Source: Sinomonas atrocyanea
GTDB taxonomy: Bacteria > Actinomycetota > Actinomycetes > Actinomycetales > Micrococcaceae
DNA: 64,000 bases
Assembly (NCBI RefSeq): GCF_030811715.1
Contig: NZ_JAUSRH010000009.1
Coordinates: 104,740 to 168,739 of the forward strand
Reading direction: 5' to 3'
Shown here: one piece after another, positions 34,819 to 42,165 of the stretch
Layout: every line of letters starts with the position of its first letter
Position numbering within the stretch: position 1 is the stretch's first letter
Made by a program: the position numbers and the translations under genes
The notes under the pieces: generated by a model
Database searches by the model: none
What the model saw: the letters and a program-made list of their open reading frames with translations, nothing else
What the model was told of the DNA's origin: nothing

Positions 34819-36561
34819 ATGACCGCCCCAGGCACCGCCAGTCCCCACGCCGACTCCGCCGCAGACCCGGCGTGGTTCCGCAGCGCCGTGGTCTACCAGA
34901 TCTACCCGCGCAGCTTCGCGGACTCGGACGGCGACGGGGTGGGTGACCTCCGCGGGATCATCGGCAGGCTGGACTACCTCGAGCGCCTCGGCGTCGACGT
35001 CGTGTGGCTCTCGCCCGTGTACCGCTCGCCGCAGGACGACAACGGCTACGACATCAGCGACTACCGCGACATCGACCCGCTCTTCGGCTCGCTCGCCGAC
35101 CTGGACGAGCTGATCGAGGGCCTGCATGCCCGGGGGATGAAGCTGGTCATGGACCTCGTGGTCAACCACACCTCGGACGAGCACCCGTGGTTCGCCGAGT
35201 CCCGCGCCGCGAAGGACTCGCCCAAGCGCGACTGGTATTGGTGGCGCCCCGCCCGTCCCGGCCACGAGCCCGGCGCGCCGGGGGCCGAGCCGAACAACTG
35301 GGCCTCCTTCTTCTCGGGCCCCGCCTGGGCGTTCGACGAGGCCACCGGCGAGTACTACCTCCACCTCTTCTCGAAGAAGCAGCCGGACCTGAACTGGGAG
35401 AACCCCGAGGTCCGGCGGGCCGTCTACGCGATGATGAACTGGTGGCTGGACCGCGGCGTCGACGGCTTCCGCATGGACGTCATCAACTTCATCTCCAAGG
35501 ATCCCGCGCTCGCGGACAAGCCCCTCGCCGAGGGCGAGCTCTACAGCCACGACCGCAGCGGCTACGTCTGCGGCCCGCGCATCCACGAGTTCCTCCAGGA
35601 GATGCACCGGGAGGTCTTCGCCAGCCGGGGGCCCGGCCTGCTGACGGTCGGAGAGATGCCCAATGTCACCGTCGAGGACGCGATCCTGTTCACCGACCCG
35701 GCCCGTGCCGAGCTGGACATGGTCTTCCAGTTCGAGCACGTGAACCTGGACCACGGCAACGGCAGCAAGTGGCAGCCGGGCTCGCTCCGCCTCACCGACC
35801 TCAAGGCCTCGTTCAACCGCTGGCAGGAGGGGCTCGAGGAGCGGGGCTGGAACAGCCTCTACTGGGGCAACCATGACCAGCCGCGCGTCGTCTCCCGCTT
35901 CGGCGACGACGGGGAGCACCGGGAGCTCTCGGCGAAGATGCTCGCCGGCGTCCTGCACCTGCACCGGGGCACCCCGTACGTCTACCAGGGCGAGGAGCTC
36001 GGCATGACGAACATGGCCTTCGCGGGGATCGACGCGCACCGGGACATCGAGGTCCTCAACCACTACCGCGAGGCCACCGGCGCCCTCGGCCTCGATCCGA
36101 TCCAGGTCTTCGAATCGATCGCCCCGCTCAACCGGGACAACGCCCGCACTCCCGTCCAGTGGGACGCCGGCCCCAACGCCGGCTTCACCACCGGCACCCC
36201 GTGGATCGTGGTCAACCCGAACGCGGCGGCGATCAACGCGGCCGAGCAGGTGGACCGCGACGACTCGGTCTTCGCCTTCTACCGCGAGCTCATCCGGCTC
36301 CGCCACGAGCTGCCGGTCATCGCCGACGGTGACTTCACGATGCTCCTGCCCGACCACGAGGCCGTCTACGCCTTCACCCGCCGCCTGGACGGGACCGAGC
36401 TGCTCGTGCTCGGCAACTTCTCCGGCGAGCCTCAGCCGGTCGACGTCGGCGACCCGGGCTGGGCCGCCGCCGACGTGCTGCTCGGCAACTACGCGGACAG
36501 CCCCGCCCTCGACCTGCGGCCGTGGGAGTTCACCTGCCGCCTCCGCACCTACGGTGGTTGA
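34819..36561 (+). CDS. GH13 alpha-glucosidase (oligo-1,6-glucosidase type)
   Basis: The 580-residue GH13 enzyme has the complete catalytic set: nucleophile D220 (GFRMDVINF), acid/base E279 (TVGEMPNV) and D353 (WGNHDQPR), plus DLVVNHTSDEHPWF. The Val directly after the nucleophile is the residue that marks alpha-1,6 specificity in oligo-1,6-glucosidases, where maltases have Ala or Thr. There is no signal peptide, so it acts inside the cell, probably on isomaltose imported after external dextran cleavage. It starts at ATG 34819 after AAGGAG. The stop codon lies within a copy of a dispersed repeat. Confidence 0.93.
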   Translation: MTAPGTASPHADSAADPAWFRSAVVYQIYPRSFADSDGDGVGDLRGIIGRLDYLERLGVDVVWLSPVYRSPQDDNGYDISDYRDIDPLFGSLADLDELIEGLHARGMKLVMDLVVNHTSDEHPWFAESRAAKDSPKRDWYWWRPARPGHEPGAPGAEPNNWASFFSGPAWAFDEATGEYYLHLFSKKQPDLNWENPEVRRAVYAMMNWWLDRGVDGFRMDVINFISKDPALADKPLAEGELYSHDRSGYVCGPRIHEFLQEMHREVFASRGPGLLTVGEMPNVTVEDAILFTDPARAELDMVFQFEHVNLDHGNGSKWQPGSLRLTDLKASFNRWQEGLEERGWNSLYWGNHDQPRVVSRFGDDGEHRELSAKMLAGVLHLHRGTPYVYQGEELGMTNMAFAGIDAHRDIEVLNHYREATGALGLDPIQVFESIAPLNRDNARTPVQWDAGPNAGFTTGTPWIVVNPNAAAINAAEQVDRDDSVFAFYRELIRLRHELPVIADGDFTMLLPDHEAVYAFTRRLDGTELLVLGNFSGEPQPVDVGDPGWAAADVLLGNYADSPALDLRPWEFTCRLRTYGG

Positions 36562-36575
36562 GCGGAGCCGAAACC
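36556..36575. repeat. Dispersed repeat copy over the GH13 stop codon
   Basis: GGTTGAGCGGAGCCGAAACC covers the final Gly codon and TGA of the alpha-glucosidase gene and runs into its terminator. It matches the two ends of the longer copy at 38553-38582. Confidence 0.6.
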
Positions 36576-36576
36576 T

Positions 36577-36621
36577 ACGACGCCGGTGACGCGCCCGCGC
36601 GGGGTGCGTCACCGGCGTCGT
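36577..36621 (+). terminator. Terminator of the alpha-glucosidase gene
   Basis: A perfect 16-bp stem, ACGACGCCGGTGACGC (36577-36592) with its complement at 36606-36621, encloses a 13-base GC loop, starting 15 bases past the stop codon. Its outer bases (ACGACG/CGTCGT) agree with the other terminators in the window. Confidence 0.8.
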
Positions 36622-36859
36622 GCGCGGAGGCGGAGGCTCAGGGCGGCCGCCCTGCTCGAGAGGGGTCTGCTGACTGGGTGTGCCAAGCCCCCCCCCCCCC
36701 CGGAAGGGGTTGCGGACCCGCGTGCGCAGAGCGACAATTTATCTCGACAGTCGAGCTATTCGATAGTCGAGATTCACGTTTTACAGCACATCTCCCGCGA
36801 TCTGGAGATATCAAGCAGCCTTCCCGGCCCTTGAGGGCCCTTGCCGTTTGGAGCAGATC
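36622..36859. other. Intergenic region with a C14 tract and tandem operator-like half-sites
   Basis: No gene is seen here. Bases 36688-36701 are fourteen consecutive C residues, either slippage-prone DNA or an assembly artefact. Further on, base composition drops sharply (ATTTATCTCG.. to ..TTTTACAG), marking the promoter of the secreted-protein gene. A weak -35 TTTACA lies at 36780-36785. Confidence 0.5.
36741..36773. promoter_or_regulatory. Nested inverted repeats, candidate repressor operator
   Basis: ATCTCGAC (36741-36748) and GTCGAGAT (36766-36773) are perfect inverted copies 17 bases apart, with a further GTCGAG at 36750-36755 making a tight CTCGAC-A-GTCGAG palindrome. Three half-sites phased by about ten to sixteen bases suggest binding of more than one repressor dimer upstream of the gene at 36860. 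Confidence 0.5.
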
Positions 36860-37435
36860 ATGCGCACTCGTCGATTCATTGCAGCTGCGGCGTCGGCCGC
36901 CGCGCTGGCGTCCACCGTCCTCCTTGCACCCGCGGCCAACGCCGATGCGGGGCACGAATGGACGCACCGGCACCACCACGAAACCACCGTGGTGCTCAAC
37001 CCCAAGCTGGCACCAGTGCTGGTGAACACGCTCAAGGTCAAGCCCATCGCGCCGGCGCGGCTCACAGCTCCCGGCGGCACGGCTCAGCTTTCCTTCCCCA
37101 TCACGAGCGTGGACGACGACGTGATCGGGCATGCCGGCGGCCTCGAGTTCACACCCGTTGGCGGCGGGGACCTGAAGCTGACCCGCTTCGACATCAACCT
37201 GGACACTGGGCTTCTCGACGCCAAGGCGCGGCTGAATGGGAAGCGACTGCATGAACGGGTCGACCTGTTCGCCCTCGTCGCCGCGCGGCCGATCGGTGGG
37301 AGCGTGCCCGCCTGCGCCGGCACGTCCGCCGGACTGACGCTCACCGAGGCTGCGGCGAAGGCGCTCGGAGCCCCCTCGTTCGCGGGGGCCTTCGTGGGCG
37401 ATGCCTGCGTCGTGGCGCCCAGCGAGGACGACTGA
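36860..37435 (+). CDS. Secreted hypothetical protein, weakly HtaA-like
   Basis: The 191-residue protein has a Sec signal peptide (MRTRRFIAAAASAAALASTVLLAPAANA, cleaved near residue 28) and a His-rich mature start (HEWTHRHHHE). The remaining beta-rich domain (GHAGGLEFTPVGGGDLKLTRFDINLDTGLLDAKARLNG and AGLTLTEAAAKALGAPSFAGAF) resembles, at low confidence, the HtaA-like domains of secreted actinobacterial proteins, some of which bind heme. Two cysteines may form a disulphide. ATG 36860 has GGAG eight bases ahead; an in-frame TTG lies 12 bases upstream. Confidence 0.65.
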   Translation: MRTRRFIAAAASAAALASTVLLAPAANADAGHEWTHRHHHETTVVLNPKLAPVLVNTLKVKPIAPARLTAPGGTAQLSFPITSVDDDVIGHAGGLEFTPVGGGDLKLTRFDINLDTGLLDAKARLNGKRLHERVDLFALVAARPIGGSVPACAGTSAGLTLTEAAAKALGAPSFAGAFVGDACVVAPSEDD

Positions 37436-37436
37436 C

Positions 37437-37481
37437 GGCTGGGGGCCGCTGCCGCGGGATCCGCGGCAACGGCCCCCAGCC
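37437..37481 (+). terminator. Terminator after the secreted-protein gene
   Basis: GGCTGGGGGCCG (37437-37448) pairs with CGGCCCCCAGCC (37470-37481), and GCCGCGG (37451-37457) with CCGCGGC (37461-37467), giving a 19-bp stem with one small internal loop, beginning just past the stop codon. Confidence 0.75.
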
Positions 37482-37546
37482 GGCGCCAAGGCCCCGCTGC
37501 TACCTTGGGCCGCGGTCAAGCAAGCCCTTCGACGAAAGGTGTCACC

Positions 37547-38548
37547 ATGCGAGCCATCCAGATCCCCGCCGCCGGCGAGTCCCTCGAAGCCGTGGACCGG
37601 GACGTCCCCGAGGTGCCGCGCGGCCACGTGCTCGTGCGCGTCGCCGCGTGCGGCGTCTGCCACAGCGACACGATGCCCGGCGCCGGCATGGCCTCGTCCT
37701 ATCCGCGCGTGCCCGGGCACGAGGTGGCCGGGACGGTCGAGACCGTCGGCGAGGGCGTGGAGCAGTGGAAGCCCGGCCAGCGCGTGGGCGTGGGCTGGTT
37801 CGGCGGCGCGTGCTTCGTGTGCGACGCGTGCCGCGACGGCGACTTCATCTCCTGCCGGGTCGGCAAGGTCACCGGCCTGACCTCCGACGGCGGGTACGCC
37901 GAATACGTCGTCGCCCCCGCCGACGCGCTCGCCGCCGTCCCGGACGGGCTCAGCGACGCCGAGGCCGCCCCGCTCATGTGCGCCGGCGTGACCACGTTCA
38001 ACGGGCTGCGCGAGAGCGGCGCGCGCCCCGGCGACGTCGTGGCGGTCCTGGGCCTCGGCGGCCTCGGCCACCTCGGCGTGCAGTTCGCGGCCCGCATGGG
38101 CTTCGAGACGGTCGCGATCGCGCGCGGGGCCGAGAAGGAGAAGTTCGCCCGCGAGCTCGGGGCGCACCACTACATCGACAGCACGGCGGACGACGTCGCG
38201 GGCTCGCTCGCCGCGCTCGGCGGCGCCACGGTGGTGCTCGCCACGGTGACGGACGCCGAGGCGATGACCGCGACGATCGGCGGACTCGCACCGCGCGGGA
38301 AGCTCGTGGTGCTCGGCGTCCCGCACGAGCCGCTCGCCGTCCATGCCGGGGCGATCGTCGGCGGCAGCCAGTCGGTGGCGGGGCACGCGTCCGGGTCCGC
38401 GAAGGACTCCGAGGACACCCTGAGGTTCGCGGCCCTGACCGGCGTGCGCCCGCTCATCGAGACGTACCCGCTCGAGAAGGCCGCCGACGGGTTCGACCGC
38501 ATGATGTCCGGCAAGGCCCGCTTCCGGGTGGTCCTGACCGTCGACTGA
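37547..38548 (+). CDS. Zinc alcohol dehydrogenase (MDR family)
   Basis: The 333-residue enzyme has catalytic zinc ligands in CGVCHSDTM and PGHEVAGTVE, a structural-zinc segment whose cysteines (ACFVCDACRDGDFISC) are complete, and the cofactor site VVAVLGLGGLGHLGVQFA followed by IARGAEKEKFA, where the absence of an acidic residue after strand two favours NADPH. It resembles the AdhA/YahK group that reduces a broad range of aldehydes. It starts at ATG 37547 after GAAAGGTG and ends at the best copy of the dispersed GGTTGAGCGGAG repeat. Confidence 0.9.
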   Translation: MRAIQIPAAGESLEAVDRDVPEVPRGHVLVRVAACGVCHSDTMPGAGMASSYPRVPGHEVAGTVETVGEGVEQWKPGQRVGVGWFGGACFVCDACRDGDFISCRVGKVTGLTSDGGYAEYVVAPADALAAVPDGLSDAEAAPLMCAGVTTFNGLRESGARPGDVVAVLGLGGLGHLGVQFAARMGFETVAIARGAEKEKFARELGAHHYIDSTADDVAGSLAALGGATVVLATVTDAEAMTATIGGLAPRGKLVVLGVPHEPLAVHAGAIVGGSQSVAGHASGSAKDSEDTLRFAALTGVRPLIETYPLEKAADGFDRMMSGKARFRVVLTVD

Positions 38549-38552
38549 CGCC

Positions 38553-38582
38553 GGTTGAGCGGAGCGCAGCGGAGTCGAAACC
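38553..38582. repeat. Full-length copy of the dispersed GGTTGAGCGGAG repeat
   Basis: The 30-base element begins GGTTGAGCGGAGCGCAGCGG and ends GTCGAAACC. It lies between the alcohol dehydrogenase and the convergent flavodoxin gene. Near-identical elements are scattered through many Micrococcales genomes. Other copies here: 36556, 39926, and partly 16250. Confidence 0.65.
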
Positions 38583-38601
38583 CGCCGCAGGAGGCGGCGC
38601 C

Positions 38602-39144
38602 CTACTGGGGCGCCGCCTCCAGCTCTGCCGCGAAGTCCTCGGCGAAGCGCCGCACGCCGTCCCACTCCGTGTACACGTAGTCGCGCGAGGTGTCGGTGCC
38701 CAGGTTGCCGGGCTTGTCCTCGGCGATCTTCCTGATGATTCGGCGCATGATGAAGTTCAGGTGGGTGTACGGCAGCCCTCCGCCGAACAGGGCGATCTTC
38801 CCCGGTAGCCAGCCGGTCTGCTCCTCGAACTCCTGGACGTACTTCTCGGCATCCTCCGCATCGTGGATGGCGCTCATGCTGACGGAGAAGAACGCCGAGG
38901 GCAGGCCCGTCAGCCCGTGGCGGTTCCCGCGGACGTAGTCGACCACGTGCTTGTCGTGCTTGCCCATGTGCACCGACCCGCCGACGATCACGCCGTCGTA
39001 GTCGATGAGCGCGGGGTCGGCGCTCTCCTTGACGTCGCGGGTGTCGACGTCGAGGCCGTGGGTGCGCAGGACGCTGGCGATGAAGTCCGCGATCTTCGCC
39101 GTCTGCCCTTCATGGGTGCTGTAGGCGACCAGGACCTTGCTCAT
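38602..39144 (-). CDS. Flavodoxin-domain protein (HemG-like)
   Basis: The 180-residue protein begins with the FMN phosphate loop VLVAYSTHEGQTAKIADFI and continues with VIVGGSVHMGKHDKHVVDYV and FFSVSMSAIHDAEDAEKYV, as in menaquinone-dependent protoporphyrinogen oxidase HemG and related Flavodoxin_5 proteins. C-terminal LFGGGLPYTHLNFIMRRIIRKIAED is also typical. Because actinobacteria generally use other oxidases for heme, a general redox role is as likely. It starts at ATG 39144 with GAGGAGGAG upstream. Confidence 0.87.
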   Translation of the reverse strand: MSKVLVAYSTHEGQTAKIADFIASVLRTHGLDVDTRDVKESADPALIDYDGVIVGGSVHMGKHDKHVVDYVRGNRHGLTGLPSAFFSVSMSAIHDAEDAEKYVQEFEEQTGWLPGKIALFGGGLPYTHLNFIMRRIIRKIAEDKPGNLGTDTSRDYVYTEWDGVRRFAEDFAAELEAAPQ

Positions 39145-39205
39145 GCCGGCTCCTCCTCGGGGTGAGTGTGCCCTCATCCTGCGCCCGGCCGGGCCCGGCA
39201 TGAAG

Positions 39206-39230
39206 TGTCCAAGGTCCCGCGCGCAGCGTC
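39206..39230 (+). promoter_or_regulatory. Possible ECF42-type promoter
   Basis: TGTCCA (39206-39211) and CGTC (39227-39230) with a 15-base spacer resemble the TGTCGA/CG(A/T)C promoter reported for ECF42 sigma factors, about 120 bases ahead of the DGPF gene. One base differs in the -35 element. Confidence 0.3.
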
Positions 39231-39348
39231 TGCCGTGCGGCGGCTTGAACCCGCACCGCCGCCGGTGTCCGATAGGGGCAGGCCCGTTCGTTGCAGGGGT
39301 GAGCGGCCGCCCGCGCCGGGCGCCACCGAACCACAGGAGATGATCCGC

Positions 39349-39672
39349 ATGCAGTACCTGGTGTCCGTCCTCAATGACAACACTGACCTCGCCACTTCCG
39401 AAGAGGCGGCCGCGATCGACGCCTTCAACGACAAGCTGCAGGCCGAGGGCCACTGGGTCTTCGCCGGCGGCCTCAGCGCGCCCGCCTCCGCCACCGTCAT
39501 CGACAACCGGAACGGCGAGGCCGTGATGACCGACGGGCCGTTCGCGGAGACCAAGGAGTGGATCGTGGGCTTCTGGATCATGGAGGCCCCGGACCTGGAC
39601 GCAGCGCTCAAGCTCGCCGCCGAGGGCTCCAAGGCCTGCAACCGCAGGATCGAGGTCCGGCCGTTCCTGTGA
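39349..39672 (+). CDS. YCII-related DGPF-domain protein
   Basis: The 107-residue protein is a ferredoxin-like YCII domain carrying the namesake motif (AVMTDGPFAETKEWIVGFWIMEAPDLDAAL). DGPF proteins of unknown biochemical function accompany ECF42 sigma factors and are their usual targets. The ATG at 39349 follows AGGAG by eight bases, and the stop overlaps the sigma factor GTG start, so the two are translationally coupled. Confidence 0.9.
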   Translation: MQYLVSVLNDNTDLATSEEAAAIDAFNDKLQAEGHWVFAGGLSAPASATVIDNRNGEAVMTDGPFAETKEWIVGFWIMEAPDLDAALKLAAEGSKACNRRIEVRPFL

Positions 39673-40928
39673 TCCCGGCCAGCGGCCCCGACCCGGCGGA
39701 GGCGCTGACCCGGGCCCACCGCGAGGAGTGGGCCCGGGTGGTCGCGTCGCTGGCGCGGCGCTTCGGCGACCTCGACCTCGCCGAGGACGCGGCGGCCGAA
39801 GCGTTTGCGACCGCCGTCGAACGCTGGAGGACCGACGGCGTGCCGCCCAACCCGGGCGCGTGGCTGACCACCACCGCGAACCGCAAGGCGATCGACCGGA
39901 TCCGCAGGGAGACGAAGCGCCCGCTGGTGGAGCGGAGCCGAAGCCGCCTGCTCTACGACGGGCCGCCGGAGCCGCTCGGCGCGGTCGGGGACGACAGGCT
40001 CCGGCTCATCTTCACCTGCTGCCACCCTGCGCTCGCGATGGAGGCCCGCGTGGCGCTCACCCTGCGACTGGTCGGCGGCCTGACCGTGCCCGAGATCGCC
40101 CGCGCCTTCCTCGTGCAGGAGGGTGCGATGGCGCGCCGCATCACCCGCGCGAAGACCAAGATCGCCGACGCGCGCATCCCGTACCGGGTGCCCTCCGCCG
40201 ACGACCTCCCGGCCCGGATCTCCGGCGTGCTCGCCGTCCTGTTCCTCATCTTCAACGAGGGGTACCTCGCGACCGGGCCCGACGCCGACCCCGTGCGCCC
40301 GGCGCTGACCGCGGAGGCGATCCGGCTCGCCCGCCTCGCCCGAGATCTCCTCCCGGACGACGGCGAGGCGGCCGGCCTGCTGGCGCTCCTGCTCATGACC
40401 GAGGCCCGGCGCGCCGCCCGGATCTCGGACGACGGCGCGCTGGTCCCCTTGGGCGAGCAGGACCGCGCCGCCTGGGACGCGGCGCTGATCGCCGAGGGGC
40501 ACCGGCTCGTTCGCGAGCGCCTGGCCTCGGGGGAGGCGCCGGGCCGGTACCAGCTTCTCGCGGCGGTCAATGCCGTGCATACCTCCGCCCGCAGCGCAGC
40601 GGAGACGGACTGGAGCCAGATCGTGGCGCTCTACGACCAGCTCGTCCGGCTCGACCCCTCGCCCGTGGTCGCGCTCAATCGGGCCGTCGCGGTCGCGGAG
40701 CGCGACGGCCCCGGGGCCGGGCTGGCCCTCATCGAGCCGTTGGGGGAGCCGCTGTCCGGCTACCGGGCGTACCATGCGGCTCGCGCCGACCTGCTGCGCC
40801 GGCTCGGCCGAGATGCGGAGGCCCGGGCGGAATACGAGGTGGCCATCGCCCTCCCGGGCAACGCGGCGGAGACCGCGTACCTCACGCGGGCGGTTGAGTG
40901 CGGTCGGAATCCCCGCGCACCCAGGTGA
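39669..40928 (+). CDS. ECF42-like RNA polymerase sigma factor
   Basis: The 419-residue protein has sigma region 2 (EEWARVVASLARRFGDLDLAEDAAAEAFATAVERW) and region 4 (RVALTLRLVGGLTVPEIARAFLVQEGAMARRITRAKTKI), then a ~230-residue C-terminal helical, TPR-like extension typical of ECF42 factors, which work without an anti-sigma factor. GTG 39669 overlaps the DGPF stop codon. A copy of the dispersed GGTTGAGCGGAG repeat lies inside the gene (39926-39945), encoding VERSRS between regions 2 and 4. The last 47 bases overlap the convergent MaoC gene. Confidence 0.93.
   Translation: MIPASGPDPAEALTRAHREEWARVVASLARRFGDLDLAEDAAAEAFATAVERWRTDGVPPNPGAWLTTTANRKAIDRIRRETKRPLVERSRSRLLYDGPPEPLGAVGDDRLRLIFTCCHPALAMEARVALTLRLVGGLTVPEIARAFLVQEGAMARRITRAKTKIADARIPYRVPSADDLPARISGVLAVLFLIFNEGYLATGPDADPVRPALTAEAIRLARLARDLLPDDGEAAGLLALLLMTEARRAARISDDGALVPLGEQDRAAWDAALIAEGHRLVRERLASGEAPGRYQLLAAVNAVHTSARSAAETDWSQIVALYDQLVRLDPSPVVALNRAVAVAERDGPGAGLALIEPLGEPLSGYRAYHAARADLLRRLGRDAEARAEYEVAIALPGNAAETAYLTRAVECGRNPRAPR
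39926..39945. repeat. Dispersed repeat copy inside the ECF sigma gene
   Basis: GGTGGAGCGGAGCCGAAGCC differs from the copy at 36556-36575 at two positions (T4G, A18G) and is read in frame as part of the linker between sigma regions 2 and 4. Confidence 0.5.
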
Positions 40929-41334
40929 CCACGTGGCGTGCGACGGCCACGAGCTCGTCCTTCCTGTGGGCCTGGACGGCGGCGATGGCACGGCGGGACT
41001 CCGGGTCGTAGCTGTCCCATTCGTGGCGGAAGGAGAGGGTCTGCCCCGGGAACACCGGCCGGATGAAGCGGATGCGGTCGTAGCCGAGGGAGACAGGCGT
41101 GAGCCCTTCGGGCCGCGCATCCTCGAGGGCACGGGCCGCGACGGCGGACATGAATCCGACGATGAGCGCGCCGTGGATCTGCCGGGTGCCGAAGGGCGTG
41201 GCCCGCATGTACTCCTCGTCGGTGTGGTTGCTCGCGAAGTCGCCGGTGATCCCGGCGAACAGCACGAGGTCCGTCTCGGTGACGGTCTTGCGGAAGACCG
41301 CCACGTGGTCTGGATCGAACGGGGCCGGGTCCAT
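40882..41334 (-). CDS. MaoC-like (R)-specific enoyl-CoA hydratase
   Basis: The 150-residue hotdog-fold protein has the hydratase 2 motif FAGITGDFASNHTDEEYMRATPFGTRQIHGALIVGFMSAV, with the catalytic Asp and His. MaoC/PhaJ hydratases add water to enoyl-CoA to give (R)-3-hydroxyacyl-CoA. It is the last gene of the alicyclic acid operon (48 bases after the degenerate SDR gene) and may offer an alternative hydration step for ring-derived intermediates. It starts at ATG 41334 behind GGAGGAGAC. Confidence 0.87.
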   Translation of the reverse strand: MDPAPFDPDHVAVFRKTVTETDLVLFAGITGDFASNHTDEEYMRATPFGTRQIHGALIVGFMSAVAARALEDARPEGLTPVSLGYDRIRFIRPVFPGQTLSFRHEWDSYDPESRRAIAAVQAHRKDELVAVARHVVTWVRGDSDRTQPPA

Positions 41335-41382
41335 GGGTCTCCTCCTGCTGGTGTCCTCGGGTGGTCTGCGCGCCTGCCGGGC

Positions 41383-42165
41383 CTACATGGTGAGGCCGCC
41401 CGAGACGGAGAGCACCTGGCCGGTGGTGAACCCGGCATCCCGGGAGGCGAGGTAGGCGACGGCCGCGGCGACCTCCTCCGCGCGTGCGGCCCTGCCCTTG
41501 GGCACGGCCCTGACGGTCCCGGCCATGACCTTGCCGGTGAGGCCGTCTGCGGCGAGCATGCCCGCGAGGAGCCCGGTGTCGGTGGGCCCGGGGGAGACGA
41601 CGTTGATGGTGACGTCGGTCCTGGCCGTCTCGCGCGCCACTGACCGGGCGAGGCCGTGGAGGCCAGCGCGCGCCGCCGACGACGCGGCGTCGCCGAGGGT
41701 GCCGGCCTTGCCGCTGTCCGATCCCACCAGCACGATCCGGCCGAACCCGGACTCGAGCATTCCGGGCAGGACCGCGCGGACGAGGAGCAGCGGGCCCACG
41801 AGCTCGGTGCGGACGATGTCCTCGAGGACCGCCGGGTCCGTCGCCGTCAGGGGTGCCAGCGGGTGGCGGTGCCCGGCGGTGACCACGAGGGTGTCAACGC
41901 CGCCCAGGGCGGCGGCCGCGCTCCCGCCCGGCCCGACGACGTCGGCCACGGATGCCGGATCCGCCGCGTCAAGCGGCGCGGTTCCGGCCCACGCGCCAGC
42001 CGGGAGCCGTGCGCCGAGGGCCGCCGCCCCCTCGTGGTCGCGGCGGTAGGTCCCGAAGATGCGGGCGCCCTCGCCGGCCAGTCGCGCGGCGATCGCAGCA
42101 CCGATGCCGCCCGTGCCCACGAGCAGGACCCGGCGGTCGGCGAAGGCTGGCTCCTCGCGCGGCAT
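41383..42165 (-). CDS. SDR-family protein lacking the catalytic Tyr/Lys
   Basis: The 260-residue protein has an SDR fold: a shortened cofactor loop VLLVGTGGIGAAIAARLA, DTLVVTAGHRH, the active-site Ser in RIVLVGSDSGKAG (S149) and the C-terminal TTGQVLSVSGGLTM nearly identical to the BadH end. The canonical YxxxK is replaced: S162 stands where Tyr should be and R166 in place of Lys (GDAASSAARAGL). This suggests a non-catalytic or altered enzyme, perhaps a divergent BadH paralogue. The ATG overlaps the stop of the upstream acyl-CoA dehydrogenase gene (ATGA). Confidence 0.85.
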   Translation of the reverse strand: MPREEPAFADRRVLLVGTGGIGAAIAARLAGEGARIFGTYRRDHEGAAALGARLPAGAWAGTAPLDAADPASVADVVGPGGSAAAALGGVDTLVVTAGHRHPLAPLTATDPAVLEDIVRTELVGPLLLVRAVLPGMLESGFGRIVLVGSDSGKAGTLGDAASSAARAGLHGLARSVARETARTDVTINVVSPGPTDTGLLAGMLAADGLTGKVMAGTVRAVPKGRAARAEEVAAAVAYLASRDAGFTTGQVLSVSGGLTM

